Positions 13,985 through 24,630 of a DNA stretch of 64,000 bases are shown here, in pieces. The stretch is from Doris montereyensis (taxonomy: Eukaryota; Mollusca; Gastropoda; Nudibranchia; Dorididae), in contig JAXRKP010000324.1 of assembly GCA_037039925.1 (NCBI GenBank), positions 1-64,000 of the forward strand, read 5' to 3'. Each line of letters opens with the position of its first letter. Position 1 is the stretch's first letter. The position numbers were made by a program, and so were the translations under genes. The notes beneath the pieces were generated by a model. It made no database searches. It saw only the letters and a list, made by a program, of their open reading frames with translations, and had not been told where the DNA came from.

Positions 13985-16900
13985 CTCTACCTGTATGGTT
14001 TCTTTCCTTATCTGTTGCCATTCTACCTTTCAGTGTATGGGTTTCTTTCCTTATCTGTTGCCATTCTACCTTTCAGTGTATGGGTTTCTTTCCTTATCTG
14101 TTGCCATTCTACATTTCAGTGTATGGGTTTCTTTCCTTATCTGTTGCCATTCTACCTTTCAGTCTATGGGTTTCTTTCCTTATCTGTTGCCATTCTACCT
14201 TTCAGTGTATGGGTTTCTTTCTTTATCAGTTGCCATTCTACCTTTCAGTGTATGGGTTTCTTTCTTTATCAGTTGCCATTCTACCTTTCAGTGTATGGGT
14301 TTCTTTCCTTATCTGTTGCCATTCTACCTTTCAGTGTATGGGTTTCTTTCCTTATCTGTTGCCATTCTACCTTTCGGTGTATGGGTTTCTTTTCCTTATC
14401 TGTTGCCATTCTACCTTTCAGTGTATGGGTTTCTTTCCTTACCTGTTGCCATTCTACCTTTCAGTGTATGGGTTTCTTTCCTTATCTGTTGCCATTCTAC
14501 CTTCGGTGTATGGGTTTCTTTCCTTATCTGTTGCCATTCTACCTTTCAGTGTATGGGTTTTTTCCTTATCTGTTGCCATTCTACCTTTCAGTGTATGGGT
14601 TTCTTTTCCTTATCTGTTGCCATTCTACCTTTCGGTGTATGGGTTTCTTTCCCTTATCAGTTGCCATTCTACCTTTCGGTGTATGGGTTTCTTTCCTTAT
14701 CTGTTGCCATTCTACCTTTCGGTGTATGGGTTTCTTTCCTTATCTGTTGCCATTCTACCTTTCAGTGGATGGGTTTCTTTCCTTATCTGTTGCCATTCTA
14801 CCTTTCAGTGTATGGGTTTCTTTCCTTATCTGTTGCCATTCTACCTTTCAGTGTATGGGTTTCTTTCCTTATCTGTTGCCATTCTACCTTTCGGTGTATG
14901 GGTTTCTTTCTTTATCAGTTCCCATTCTACTTTTGGTAGTGGTATAGGTTTCTTTCTTTATCAGTTGCCATTCTACCTTTCAGTGTATGGGTTTCTTTCC
15001 TTATGTGTTGCCATTCTACCTTTCGGTGTATGGGTTTCTTTCCTTATCAGCTCCCTTTCTACCTTTCGGTGTATGGGTTTCTTTCTTTATCAGTTCCCAT
15101 TCTAACTTTTGGTGTATGGGTTTCTTTCTTTTTCAGTTGTCATTCTACCTTTCAGTGTATGGGTTTCTTTCTTGATCAATTCCCATTCTACCTTTCGGTG
15201 TATGGGTTTCTTTCTTTATCAGTTCCCATTCTACCTTTCGGTGTATGGGTTTCATTCTTTATCAGTTCCCATTCTACCTTTCGGCGCATGGATTTCTTTC
15301 TTTATCAGTTCCCATTCTACCTTTCGGTGTATGGGTTTCTTTCTTTATCAGCTCCCACTCTACCTTTCGGTGTAAGGGTTTCTTTCTTTATCAGTTCCCA
15401 TTCTACCTTTTGGTGTATGAGTTTCTTTCTTTATCAGTTCCCACTCTACCTTTCGGTGTATGGGTTTCTTTCTTTATCAGTTCCCATTCTACCTTTCGGT
15501 GTATGGGTTTCTTTCTTTATCAGTTCCCATTCTACATTTCAGTGTATGGATTTCTTTCTTTATCAGTTCCCACTCTACCTTTCGGTGTATGGGTTTCTTT
15601 CTTTATCAGTTGTCATTCTACCTTTCGGTGTATGGGTTTCTTTCTTGATCAGTTCCCAAATTACCTTTCGGTGTATGGGTTTCTTTCTGTATCAGTTGTC
15701 ATTCTACCTTTCGGTGTATGGGTTTCTTTCTTTATCAGTTCCCATTCTAACTTTTGGTGTATCGGTTCCTTTCTTTATCAGTTCCCATTCTACCTTTCGG
15801 TGTATGGGTTTCTTTCTTTATCAGCTCCCACTCTACCTTTCGGTGTATGGGTTTCTTTCTTTATCAGTTCCCATTCTACCTTTCAGTGTATGGGTTTCTT
15901 TCTTTATCAGTTCTCACTCTACCTTTCGGCGTATGGGTTTGTTGCTTTATCAGTTCCCATTCTACCTTTCGGTGTATGGGTTTCTTTCTTTATCAGCACC
16001 CACTCGACCTTTCGGTGTATGGGTTTCTTTCTTTATCAGTTCCCACTCTACCTTTTGGCGTATGAGTTTCTTTCTTTATCAGTTCCACTCTACCTTTCGG
16101 TGTATCGGTTCCTTTCTTTATCAGTTCCCACTCTACCTTTTGGCGTATGGGTTTCTTTCTTTATCAGTTGCCATTCTACCTTTCGGTGTATGGGTTTCTT
16201 TCTTTATCAGTTGCCATTCTACCTTTCGGTGTATGGGTTTTCTTTCTTTTCAGTTGCCATTCTACCTTTCGGTGTATGGGTTTCTTTCTTTATCAGTTCC
16301 CATTCTACCTTTCGGTGTATGGGTTTCTTTCTTTATCAGTTCCTTTCGTTGTATGGGTTTCTTTCTTATCAGTTCCCATTCTTACCTTTTGGCGTATGGG
16401 TTTCTTTCTTTATCAGTTCCCATTCTACCTTTCGGTGTATGGATTTCTTTCTTGATCAGCTCCCACTCTATCAGTTCAGTTCCCATTCTACCTTTCGGTG
16501 TATGGGTTTCTTTCTTTATCAGTTCTCATTCTACCTTTCGGTGTATGGGTTTCTTTCTTTATCAGTTGCCATTCTACCTTTTCGGTGTATGGGTTTCTTT
16601 CTTTATCAGTTCCCATTCTACCTTTCGGTGTATGGGTTTCTTTCTTTATCAGTTCCCATTCTACCTTTCGGTGTATGGGTTTCTTTCTTTATCAGTTCCC
16701 ATTCTACCTTTTGGTGTATCGGTTCCTTTCTTTATCAGTTCCCACTCTACCTTTCGGTGTATGGGTTTCTTTCTTTATCAGTTCCCACTCTACCTTTTGG
16801 TGTATGGGTTTTCTTTCTTTATCAGTTCCCACTCTACCTTTTGGTGTATCGGTTTCTTTCTTTATCAGTTCCCACTCTACCTTTCGGTGTATGGGTTTTT

Positions 16901-19900
16901 TTCTTTATCAGTTCCACTCTACCTTTCGGTGTATGGATTTCTTTCTTTATCAGTTCCCATTCTACCTTTCGGTGTATGGGTTTTCTTTCTTTATCAGTTC
17001 CCACTCTACCTTTCGGTATGGGTTTCCTTCGAGTTAGGTATTTCTTTCTTTATCAGTTCCATTCTACCTTTCGGTGTATGGGTTTCTTATCAGTTCCCAA
17101 ATTCTTACTTTCAGTTTCTTTCTTTATCATTCCAAATTCTTTCGGTGTATGGGTTTCTTTCTTTATCAGTTCCCATTCTACCTTTCGGTGTATGGGTTTC
17201 TTTCTTTATCAGTTCCCATTCTACCTTTCGGTGTATGGGTTTCTTTCTTTACCTTTCGGTGTATGGATTTCTTTCTTTATCATTCTACCTTTCGGTGTAT
17301 GGGTTTCTTTCTTTATCAGTTGCCATTCTATGGGGTTTCTTTCTTTATCAGTTCCCATTCTACCTTTCGGTGTATGGGGTTTCTTTCTTTATCAGTTCCC
17401 ATTCTATTTTGGTGTATGGGTTCTTTCTTTATCAGTTCCCATTCTACCTTTCGGTGTATGGGTTTCTTTCTTTATCAGTTCCCATTCTACCTTTCGGTGT
17501 ATGGGTTTCTTTCTTTATCAGTTCCCACTCTACCTTTCGGTGTATGGGTTTCTTTCTTTATCAGTTCCCATTCTACCTTTCGGTGTATGGGTTTTTTCTT
17601 TATCAGTTTCTTTTTTATGATCAGTTCCCATTCTACTTTTCGATGTATGGGTTTCTTTCTTTATCAGTCTACCCATTCTACTACCTTTCGGTGTATGGGT
17701 TTTTCTTTATCAGTTCCCATTCTACCTTTCGGTGTACTCTTTATCCTTTCGGCGTATGGGTTTTCTTTCTTTATCAGTTGCCATTCTACCTTTCGGTGTA
17801 TGGGTTTCTTTCTTTATCAGTTCCCATTCTACCTTTCGGTGTTGGGGTTCCCATTCTACCTTTCGGTGTATGGGTTTCTTTCTTGATTTCTCTACCTTTC
17901 GGTGTATGGGTTTCTTTCTTGATCAGCTCTCACTCTACCTTTTCGGTTCCTACTCTACCTTTCGGTGTATGGGTTTCTTTCTTTATCAGTTCCCATTCTA
18001 CCTTTTGATGTATGGGTTTCTTGCTTTATCAGTTCCCACTCTACCTTTCGGTGTATGGGTTTCTTTCTTTATCAGTTCCCACTCTACCTTTCGATGTATG
18101 GGTTTCTTTCTTTATCAGTTCCCATTCTACCTTTCGGTGTATGGGTTTCTTTCTTTATAAGTTGTGTTTCTTTCTTTATCAGTTCCCATTCTACCTTTCG
18201 GTGTATTGATTTCTTTCTTTATCAGTTCCACTCTACCTTTCGGCCTATGGGTTTTTTCTTTATCAGTTCCCATTCTACCTTTCGGTGTATGGGTTTCTTT
18301 CTTTATCAGTTGCCATTCTACCTTTCGGTGTATGGGTTTCTTTCTTTATCAGTTCCCATTCTACCTTTCGGTGTATGGGTTTCTTTCTTTATCAGTTCCC
18401 ATTCTACCTTTCGGTGTATGGGTTTCTTTCTTTATCAGTTCCCATTCTACCTTTCGGTGTATGGGTTTCTTTCTTGATCAGTTCCTATTCTACCTTTCGG
18501 TGTATGGTTTCTTTCTTTATCAGTTCCCATTCTACCTTTCGGTGTATGGGTTTCTTTCTTCATCAGTTCTCACTCTAGCTTTCGGCGTATGGGTTTCTTT
18601 CTTCCTCAGTTCCCACTCTACCTTTCGGCATGTGGGTTTCTTTCTTGATCAGTTCCCATTGTAACTTTTGGTGTATGGGTTCCTTTCTTTATCAGTTCCC
18701 ACTCTACCTTTCGGTGTAGGGGTTTCTTTCTTTATAAGCTCCCACTCTATCTTTCGGTGTATGGGTTTCTTTCTTTATCAGTTCCCATTCTACCTTTCGG
18801 TGTATGGGTTTCTTTCTTTATCAGTTCTCACTCTACCTTTCGGCGTATGGGTTTCTTGCTTTATCAGTTGCCATTCTACCTTTCGGTGTATGGGTTTCTT
18901 TCTTTATCAGTTCCCATTCTACCTTTCGGTGTATGGGTTTCTTTCTTTATCAGTTCCCATTTTACCTTTCAGTGTATGGGGGTTTTTTATCAGTTCCACT
19001 CTACCTTTCGGTACATGGGTTTCTTTCTTTATCAGCTCCCACTCTTCCTTTCGGTGTATGGGTTTGCTTTCTTTATCAGTTCCCACTCTACCTTTTGGCG
19101 TATTGGTTTCTTTCTTTATCAGTACCCACTCTACCTTTCGACGTATGGGTTTCTTTCTTTATCAGTTCCCATTCTACCTCTCGGTGTATGGGTTTCTTTC
19201 TTTATGAGCTCCCACGCTACCTTTCGGTGTATGGGTTTCTTTCTTTATCAGTTCCCATTCTCGCTTTTTGTTTATGGGTTTCTTTCTTTATCAGTTCCCA
19301 CTCTACCTTTCGGTGTATGGGTTTCTTTCTTTATCAGCTCCTACTCTACCTTTCGGTGTATGGGTTTCTTTCTTTATCAGTTCCCATTCTACCTTTCGGT
19401 GTATGGATTTCTTTCTTGATCAGTTCTCACTCTACCTTTCGTTGTATGGGTTTCTTTCTTTATCAGTTCCCATTCTACCTTTCGGTGTATGGGTTTCTTT
19501 CTTTATCAGTTCCCATTAGAGCTTGATGAGTATGGGTTCCTTTCTTTATCAGTTCCCATTCTACCTTTCGGTGTATGGGTTTTGGGTTTCTTTATGGGTT
19601 CAGTTCCCATTCTACCTTTCGATGTATGGGTTTCTTTCTTGATCAGTTCCCATTCTACCTTTCGGTGTATGGGTTTCTTTCTTTATCAGTTCCCATTCTA
19701 CCTTTCGATGTATGGGTTTCTTTCTTTATGAGTTCCCACTCTACCTTTCGGCGTATGGGTTTTTTCTTTATCAGTTTCCATTCTACCTTTCGGTGTATGG
19801 GTTTTTTCTTTATGAGTTCCCATTCTACCTTTCGGCGTATGGGTTTCTTTCTTTATCAGTTCCCATTCTACCTTTCGGTGTATGGGTTTTTTCTTTATTA

Positions 19901-20065
19901 GTTCCCATTCTACCTTTTGGGTGTATGGGTTTTTTTCTTTATCAGTTCCCATTCTACCTTTCGGTGTATGGGTTGCTTTCCAGCTCCCGTGTACTCCACC
20001 TCCACCTTACGGTGTATGGGTTCCTTTCTTTATCAGTTCCCGCTCTACCTTTCGGTGTATGGGTT
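13985..20065. repeat. Sat2: 43-bp satellite array, about 6.1 kb
   Basis: Roughly 140 copies of a 43-bp pyrimidine-rich unit (clean copy 18361-18403) with the word ccattctacctttcggtg. Two sub-blocks are visible. 13985-14930 carries ctttccttatctgttgcc and cagtg, while the rest carries ctttctttatcagttccc and cggtg, with a mixed zone between. Copies around 17030-17960 and 18960-19080 are often truncated. Because 43 is not a multiple of 3 and the unit has no stop in any plus frame, all three frames stay open for long distances (the longest is 15003-18008). The peptide repeats every 43 residues as expected. On the minus strand the unit reads as the inverted relative of Sat4. Confidence 0.97.
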
Positions 20066-20335
20066 TAGAAATAATCTTTCTCCAGGGTGTCCTGTCCTGG
20101 CATTTTGTGTTTCCTTCCGTGAAAGTTAAATGTCTTTGCTTTAATGCCTCTTTTTTGTTTTCTTCCCACTTTCTCTGAGGTCTGCTATTTTGTCTTTTAT
20201 CTTGGGTTTTAGCACTGTATACTGAATTAGCTATTCTGTTGTCATTCATTCTGATTACATGCCCGAACCATCTGAGTTGATTTATATCTATCTTAATTGT
20301 ATGCCCTCTGCTCTGATCAATTAAGAGTGAAATAA
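20066..20335 (-). mobile_element. 3' fragment of a LINE ORF2 (end of reverse transcriptase)
   Basis: Read on the minus strand, about 20280 down to 20070 encodes a peptide with LRWFGHVIRM, then a Lys/Arg-rich segment, RPQRKWEENKKEALKQR, LTFTEG and CQDRTPWRK. This order (LRWFGHV.RM, RP..W..N.KEA..., CQDR..WR) is the typical C-terminus of ORF2 in a common group of invertebrate non-LTR retrotransposons, recognised from general knowledge. The frame is disturbed upstream of about 20290. The conserved part ends where the Sat2 array begins on the same strand. A dead, 5'-truncated copy. The LINE at 59105-60530 is the opposite end of a possibly related element. Confidence 0.75.
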
Positions 20336-20435
20336 AGAGTAAGCCATGCCTAAAGCCTAGCTCTTTGAATTTTCTTGTTTCAAGACTTCGAGAACGTCAG
20401 GCCTTAAAAAGAGGGGGCGGGGTGCCTCCTAAAGT
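20336..20435. other. Unassigned sequence
   Basis: No gene or clear repeat is seen. It may be the decayed upstream continuation of the LINE fragment. Confidence 0.4.
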
Positions 20436-21725
20436 GACTTTCAAGTTAAGGGTTTTACTGTTAGTATATTAGTAACTGTCAAAATATAGTCATCCTGTGT
20501 CATTGAACAGTTTGTAGCGTCTTTTGTTGCCATGGAAACGGCCGCCATCTTGAATTTGAACCAATTTTCAAAATTTATCTCCTCAATTAGTTATAAATAA
20601 AATCACTCAAAAGCTGTGCAGATCTTTTTTCCCATTCAATATCTAATGAGTGACCTCGGTTGAATTTTGAAAATAATATATATTGTGTATATCTAGATCT
20701 ATATAGAAAAATGGCATTTTTATTACAAAAATGCATTTTCCTACAAAAATTACAAGATATAAAACAGAAACCGACGTCATTCTATTAACATTGACAAGAG
20801 GAACATGTGTGCTGAATATAATACAAATCAGTCTGTGAATGACGGAGAAGATAGAAATTTAGTGTGAAAAAAAAATGCATTTCGAGAAAAATGCAGGTAA
20901 AGAATTTTTTTAAATAACACGGACGGATTGCTCTTCTTGTATCATCCCCTTTACTCTTTCGACAGTCTCTGGCATTGTTACTAATGTAAAAAGGATTGTA
21001 AATCTAAGTTGAGATTTGGAATGTTGTGAAAACAGACGTCAAAATGATAATTGTTTTTCTTCTATTCCTATACTTGTGGGCGTGTTTACAAACACACCGA
21101 CCGACAACGCGTGCCTTCTATCTTTTACGTCACTCAGCGCTTGGCGAAGTCAGCGAACGGCTTGTTGATAACAAGGCGAATATTCTGTTGCCAGCTTGAG
21201 CGATTAACTGCCACATTATATGGGTCTTCAATGCCACATTATATGGATCTTCAATGCCACATTATACGGATCTTCAATGCCACATTATATGGGTCTTCAA
21301 TGCCACATTATATGGGTCTTCAATGCCACATTATATGGGTCTTCAATGCCACATTATACGGATCTTCAATGCCACATTATATGGATCTTCAATGCCACAT
21401 TATATGGGTCTTCAATGCCACATTATATGGGTCTTCAATGCCACATTATATGGATCTTCAATGCCACATTATATGGATCTTCAATGCCACATTATATGGA
21501 TCTTCAATGCCACATTATATGGATCTTCATGCCACATTCTCCTGTCAAGTTTTTTGACTATTTTTACCTACCCTCGCTTACAAAATATTTCGTATCAAAA
21601 ACGTAATATGTCATAATATGGACATTTGGTGCCATAAAAATATATATTATAGACAAATGATCGTTCTACCCGAATACGCAGAGAACAGAAAATAGACATT
21701 TTTGTCCCAAATCGCAAATCCAGAG
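20436..21725. repeat. Long interspersed repeat, copy 1 (contains a 23-bp minisatellite)
   Basis: Aligns by eye over most of its length with 21920-22945. Shared words include agtaactgtcaaaata, ggccgccatctt, attaacattgacaagagga, ctctttcgacagtctctgg, tttttacctaccctcgc and aatgatcgttctaccc. The two copies differ by many substitutions and small indels. No long frame is shared, so it looks like a non-coding repeat or a dead element. Copy 1 is longer than copy 2 mainly because of the internal minisatellite. Confidence 0.8.
21209..21538. repeat. 23-bp minisatellite, about 14 copies
   Basis: Tandem units of 23 bp built on cttcaatgccacattata followed by tgggt, tggat or cggat. The unit has no stop in any plus frame, giving three overlapping spurious frames (21051-21557, 21220-21606, 21254-21616). 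The matching place in copy 2 (about 22715-22760) has only single-copy sequence, so the array expanded within copy 1. Confidence 0.95.
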
Positions 21726-21728
21726 ATA

Positions 21729-21903
<175 letters not shown>

Positions 21904-21919
21904 CTGAGTTGATTTTGTT

Positions 21920-22945
21920 TGCTTTTGAGTTAAGGTTTTTACTTTTAGTATGTACATGAGTAACTGTCAAAATAAGGTCATCCTATATCGTTGAAAAGTT
22001 TGTAGCGTCCTTGGTTGCCATAGAAATGCCATAGAAATGGCCGCCATCTTTGATTTCGACTCAATTTTCAAAATCTATCTCCTCCCTTAGTTATGAATAA
22101 AATCACTCAAAACCTGTGCATATCGTCTTTTCCATTCAATATCTAAAGAGTGACGTCGGGGTTTTTTTCGATATTTTGGATTTTTTTTTTAATGAATTTT
22201 TGAAAATACAATATCATGAATGTACAAAAACGGTATTTTAATTAAAAAAAATGTTTTCTCTCAAAAAGTTAACAATTTATTTTGAAAAGAAATCGACATC
22301 ATTCTATTAACATTGACAAGAGGAACCTGTGTGCCAAATATAATACAAATCGTTCGGTAAATGGCGGAGGAGATAGAATGACATTTCGAGAAAATGCAAG
22401 TAAAAAAATCAACAGAAAATAATACAAAACAAACGCTTCAGATGGGTTTCCCTTGTTGTAGCAGCCCCCTTACTCTTTCGACAGTCTCTGGTATTGTTAC
22501 TTATGTAAATAGGATTATAAATCTAGGTTTAGATGTGCACTGTTATGAAAACAGACGTCGAAATGACCAGTTTTTTGTTTTTTTCCTCTACATCCTATGC
22601 TTGTGCGCGTGTTTACATACACACTGACACGCAATGCCTCTTATATCACACAGCGATGGGAGAAGGGTCGATCGGTGTTGACAAAACGAGGTCAAATATC
22701 ATGTGTCATTTGGCGATTAACCGCCAATATACAGGTTTTTACTGCCATCTTCTTAGTCAGTGTTTGGGTAATTTACGTCAAAATTTTGATTGTTTTTACC
22801 TACCCTCGCCTACAAAATATTTTGTAAAAAACAAATTATACGTCATATGAATATTTTTCTGCCATGAACTTGTAGATAAATGATCGTTCTACCCGAATAT
22901 GCAAAGAACCGAAAATCAACGTTTTGGTCCAAAACTCACGAGTCC
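21920..22945. repeat. Long interspersed repeat, copy 2
   Basis: The second, shorter copy of the repeat at 20436-21725, in the same orientation. It lacks the 23-bp array and has a small internal duplication (catagaaatgccatagaaatgg) near the ccgccatctt word. Whether the pair is a local tandem duplication or two insertions of a dispersed repeat cannot be told from one window. Confidence 0.8.
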
Positions 22946-23350
22946 AGGTGTCCCCCCACCCCCGCAATTAAGCTCACTTGGTTTTCTTTGTGAAAGTAGT
23001 TATCCCAGACTACCGCTTAGCACGGGTTTCAGGAGAAAGAGAGAGAGAGAGAGACAGAATCAGGAGACCGAGAAGCCATTACGTCCACAGCTGGGACTAC
23101 AATATACGTACTGAGAGTTCCTAAGGTCCACAGGCTACGTGCCGTGACCAATTGCCCCACAGAAGTTGGGAGGAGTGGTGTAAAGTCCTGTAACGCTGGT
23201 GTGTAATGTGTTTATGTGTGTGTGTGTGTGTGTGTGTGTGTTTGTTAAAGCAAGTTGATGTGATGGAGTGTATTGCTAAGAAATTAATAACAGAGTGCCT
23301 TCTCAGTGTAATGCAATAGTTTACAGGTGTCTCCACGCATCAAAAAATCC
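22946..23350. other. Unassigned AT-rich sequence with a (GT)n run
   Basis: No gene is visible. It contains a short GA stretch (23036-23055) and a GT/TG microsatellite at about 23213-23240. Confidence 0.6.
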
Positions 23351-23444
23351 CAAGCAGAACACGAGGAGAAAGCAAGATGAAAGTGAAAGACAAGAAGTAT
23401 AGCCTACCAGTATCACCCGCAAACCGCACACGAGAGAGACGGAC

Positions 23445-23514
23445 GCAGAGAGAAACAGAGAGACAGACAGACACACACAGAGACAGACGGAGAGACAGAG
23501 AGAGAGACAGGCAG

Positions 23515-23591
<77 letters not shown>

Positions 23592-23626
23592 GGGACAGAC
23601 AGACAGACAGAGGGAGAGACAGGCAG

Positions 23627-23681
<55 letters not shown>

Positions 23682-23885
23682 GACAGAGACAGAGACACAG
23701 AGAGAGAGATAAACACAGACAGACAGTGAAAAACAGACAGCCCAACAGATACAACGATACACAAAGAGAATCACGCACAGAGAGCGAGCGAGCGAGATAA
23801 ACACAGACAGACAGACAGAGAAACACAGACAGCCCAACAGATACAACGATACACAAAGAGAATCACAGCACAGAGAGAGCGAGCG

Positions 23886-23955
<70 letters not shown>

Positions 23956-24021
23956 ACACAGACAGACAGACAGAGAAACACAGACAGTCCCACAGATACA
24001 AAGATACACAAAGAGAATCAC

Positions 24022-24085
<64 letters not shown>
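23445..24085. repeat. GA / CAGA compound microsatellite with three ~75-bp internal copies
   Basis: Long GA runs (about 23518-23575, 23630-23665, 23890-23952, 24026-24083) are separated by CAGA stretches. A non-simple segment containing gagataaacacagacagac, cacagatacaa or aacagatacaacg, and acacaaagagaatcac recurs at about 23708-23778, 23795-23868 and 23950-24024, so the block has expanded at two scales. Minus-strand Ser/Leu/Val/Cys frames are translations of this repeat. Confidence 0.92.
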
Positions 24086-24087
<2 letters not shown>

Positions 24088-24430
24088 GGTGGGGGTAGTT
24101 ACTACACACCAGACACATTAGTTAGCTAATAATCCCAATATTTATCATCAATCATAAAAATGTGTACGAATCGAAAGTATCTAGATCTGGATCTAATTTT
24201 GTTCGGATCTTGGCTTTATTCAAAGGCGCTCGTTTCGAAAATGCAATCAGTTGTTTTGTTTGTTTGGGCATGGCCTATGGTGAACACTTGGGGACAGGTG
24301 TCAGCACGAGGAAAGCACGAACATGATTAGATAGGTATCAAAGCCGTACCCATGGAAGTGAAAATGATGTAAGTTTTCACAACGGACGCTCGTTATACGG
24401 AACATATTTTATATGTACCATTGAAAGAGG
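24086..24430. other. Upstream region of the SmD1 gene, no other gene seen
   Basis: Mixed-composition sequence without coding potential. It probably includes distal promoter sequence of the downstream SmD1 gene, but no specific element is recognised. Confidence 0.4.
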
Positions 24431-24437
24431 CCTTCAG

Positions 24438-24475
24438 GCAAGGCCGTCTATAACCTACTATATAGACGGCCTTGC
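24438..24475. repeat. Perfect 15-bp inverted repeat with 8-base loop
   Basis: gcaaggccgtctata at 24438-24452 is the exact reverse complement of 24461-24475, with a loop at 24453-24460. It lies about 140 bp upstream of the SmD1 start codon. It could be a promoter dyad or a remnant of a foldback element. Confidence 0.8.
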
Positions 24476-24514
24476 TTCAGGCCGATGTATACAAAATGAT
24501 AAACAAAAAGTTCT

Positions 24515-24522
24515 ACTTCCGG
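24515..24522 (+). promoter_or_regulatory. ETS/GABP-like site in the SmD1 promoter
   Basis: acttccgg, the reverse complement of the ETS-family core ccggaagt, lies 95-102 bp upstream of the SmD1 ATG in a locally GC-rich stretch. Such sites are common in TATA-less housekeeping promoters. The function is inferred. Confidence 0.4.
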
Positions 24523-24616
24523 CAGCGCGTACGACTGAAAATCGTTTCGTTTGGATCTACCGCCATCAATCAAAACCTGCAATTGAATTCGCAATCGTTG
24601 GTGAATCACCATCATC

Positions 24617-24630
24617 ATGAAGCTTGTGAG
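24617..24630 (+). CDS. SNRPD1: SmD1 coding exon 1 (14 nt)
   Basis: ATG AAG CTT GTG AG encodes MKLV and the first two bases of Arg, followed at once by the donor gtaaat. This joins exon 2 to read [15 protein letters not shown], the expected SmD1 N-terminus. The ATG is chosen because the residues match the conserved family start. The exon is far too short to appear as an open frame. The 5' UTR and transcription start are not defined. A housekeeping-type promoter is inferred from the acttccgg site about 95 bp upstream. Confidence 0.88.

Noticed and set aside
1..20065. Telomeric or subtelomeric origin of the satellites
   Set aside because: No TTAGGG-type repeats are seen, and unique genes follow. 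Centromeric or subtelomeric placement cannot be judged from this window.
13967..20129. Many 60-1001 codon plus-strand frames in Sat2, apparently hydrophobic multi-pass proteins
   Set aside because: All are translations of the 43-bp unit in three frames, with periodicity of 43 residues. Nothing indicates selection.
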